A stretch of DNA of 6,310 bases, taken from positions 1 to 6,310 of the forward strand of contig CABQBF010000146.1 of NCBI GenBank assembly GCA_902462325.1. Reading direction: 5' to 3'. Shown here piece by piece: positions 6,164 to 6,310 of this stretch; the first letter of the stretch is position 1, and each line of letters opens with the position of its first letter. The position numbers were made by a program, and so were the translations under genes. Below the pieces are notes generated by a model. It did not search any database. It saw only the letters and a list, made by a program, of their open reading frames with translations, and was not told the DNA's origin. This stretch comes from an uncultured Peptococcaceae bacterium. Lineage in GTDB: Bacteria > Bacillota > Peptococcia > Peptococcales > Peptococcaceae.

Positions 6164-6310
6164 TCACACCTCATCTTTCCCCTGTTGGTTGTCATGCTCG
6201 GAAAGACCGAATAAATCATCGATGGCCCGCATATAACAATCAATGCGGTCTGCGTGGCTGCCAGCTAAATACCGCAAATTATACATAGGTTTATGCAACC
6301 ATTGACTGAC
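6164..6310 (-). CDS. hemA: Glutamyl-tRNA reductase, C-terminal fragment (5' part outside window)
   Basis: Only the last 48 codons are in the window, ending in TGA at 6164. Glutamyl-tRNA reductase uses NADPH to reduce glutamyl-tRNA(Glu) to glutamate-1-semialdehyde, the substrate of HemL encoded downstream. The visible peptide starts VSQWLHKPMYNLRYLAG and continues to AIDDLFGLSEH, matching the C-terminal dimerisation helix of the family (the L-x-H-x-P-x-x-x-L-(x)n-A pattern followed by a terminal LFGL). The last dozen residues are a charged, hydrophilic tail. Catalytic and NADPH domains are not visible, so identity rests on this short pattern plus the position immediately before hemC, where hemA is normally found. 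The frame is open to the right edge of the window. The stop codon is 4 nt from the hemC start, and the hemC Shine-Dalgarno lies inside the last codons of this gene. Confidence 0.85.
   Translation of the reverse strand, partial: VSQWLHKPMYNLRYLAGSHADRIDCYMRAIDDLFGLSEHDNQQGKDEV
6169..6172 (-). promoter_or_regulatory. Shine-Dalgarno site of hemC (decides the start)
   Basis: GAGG lies 9 nt before ATG 6159 and inside the final codons of hemA. It supports ATG 6159 over the upstream in-frame ATGs at 6243 and 6174. A GGGGAAAG stretch just before ATG 6174 gives that alternative some support too, so the choice is likely but not certain. Confidence 0.6.

Noticed and set aside
6160..6243. N-terminal extension of hemC to ATG 6243
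   Set aside because: It would overlap the hemA coding end and add 28 residues unlike any HemC N-terminus. The Shine-Dalgarno and family start support ATG 6159.
1..6310. Mobile elements, CRISPR, tRNA/rRNA genes, toxin-antitoxin or other novel system
   Set aside because: No repeats arranged as arrays, no transposase-like or integrase-like coding sequence and no RNA-gene structure was recognised. Conserved biosynthetic genes fill nearly the whole window.

Overview
The window carries one tightly packed gene cluster, entirely on the minus strand, for the first half of tetrapyrrole (haem/sirohaem/cobalamin) biosynthesis, followed by a tRNA-modification gene. In transcription order, from high to low coordinates, it holds: the 3' end of hemA (glutamyl-tRNA reductase), hemC (hydroxymethylbilane synthase), a fused cobA-hemD (uroporphyrinogen-III C-methyltransferase plus uroporphyrinogen-III synthase), hemB (porphobilinogen synthase), hemL (glutamate-1-semialdehyde aminomutase) and most of miaB (tRNA methylthiotransferase). 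Both end genes run off the window.

The five tetrapyrrole genes encode a nearly continuous route. HemA and HemL make 5-aminolevulinate from glutamyl-tRNA (C5 pathway). HemB condenses two molecules into porphobilinogen. HemC builds the linear tetrapyrrole. The HemD half closes it to uroporphyrinogen III, and the CobA half methylates that to precorrin-2. No hemE or later haem gene is visible, so the cluster as seen leads towards sirohaem and cobalamin. Whether haem genes lie elsewhere cannot be told from this window.

The layout is polycistronic. The gaps are hemA-hemC 4 nt, hemC-cobA/hemD an ATGA overlap of 4 nt, cobA/hemD-hemB 70 nt, hemB-hemL 49 nt and hemL-miaB 29 nt. No terminator hairpin was seen in any gap, and the main promoter must lie upstream of hemA, outside the window. 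A weak promoter-like sequence lies in the hemB-hemL gap.

The C5 pathway, the CobA-HemD fusion, the hemA-hemC-cobA/hemD-hemB-hemL order, purine-rich Shine-Dalgarno sites and a moderate GC content (judged by eye) suggest an anaerobic member of the Firmicutes (Clostridia or Negativicutes). Negativicutes is my preferred guess but is not proven. There is no sign of mobile elements, CRISPR, RNA genes or a novel system. This is an ordinary core-metabolism region, and its main curiosity is miaB at the end of the hem cluster.
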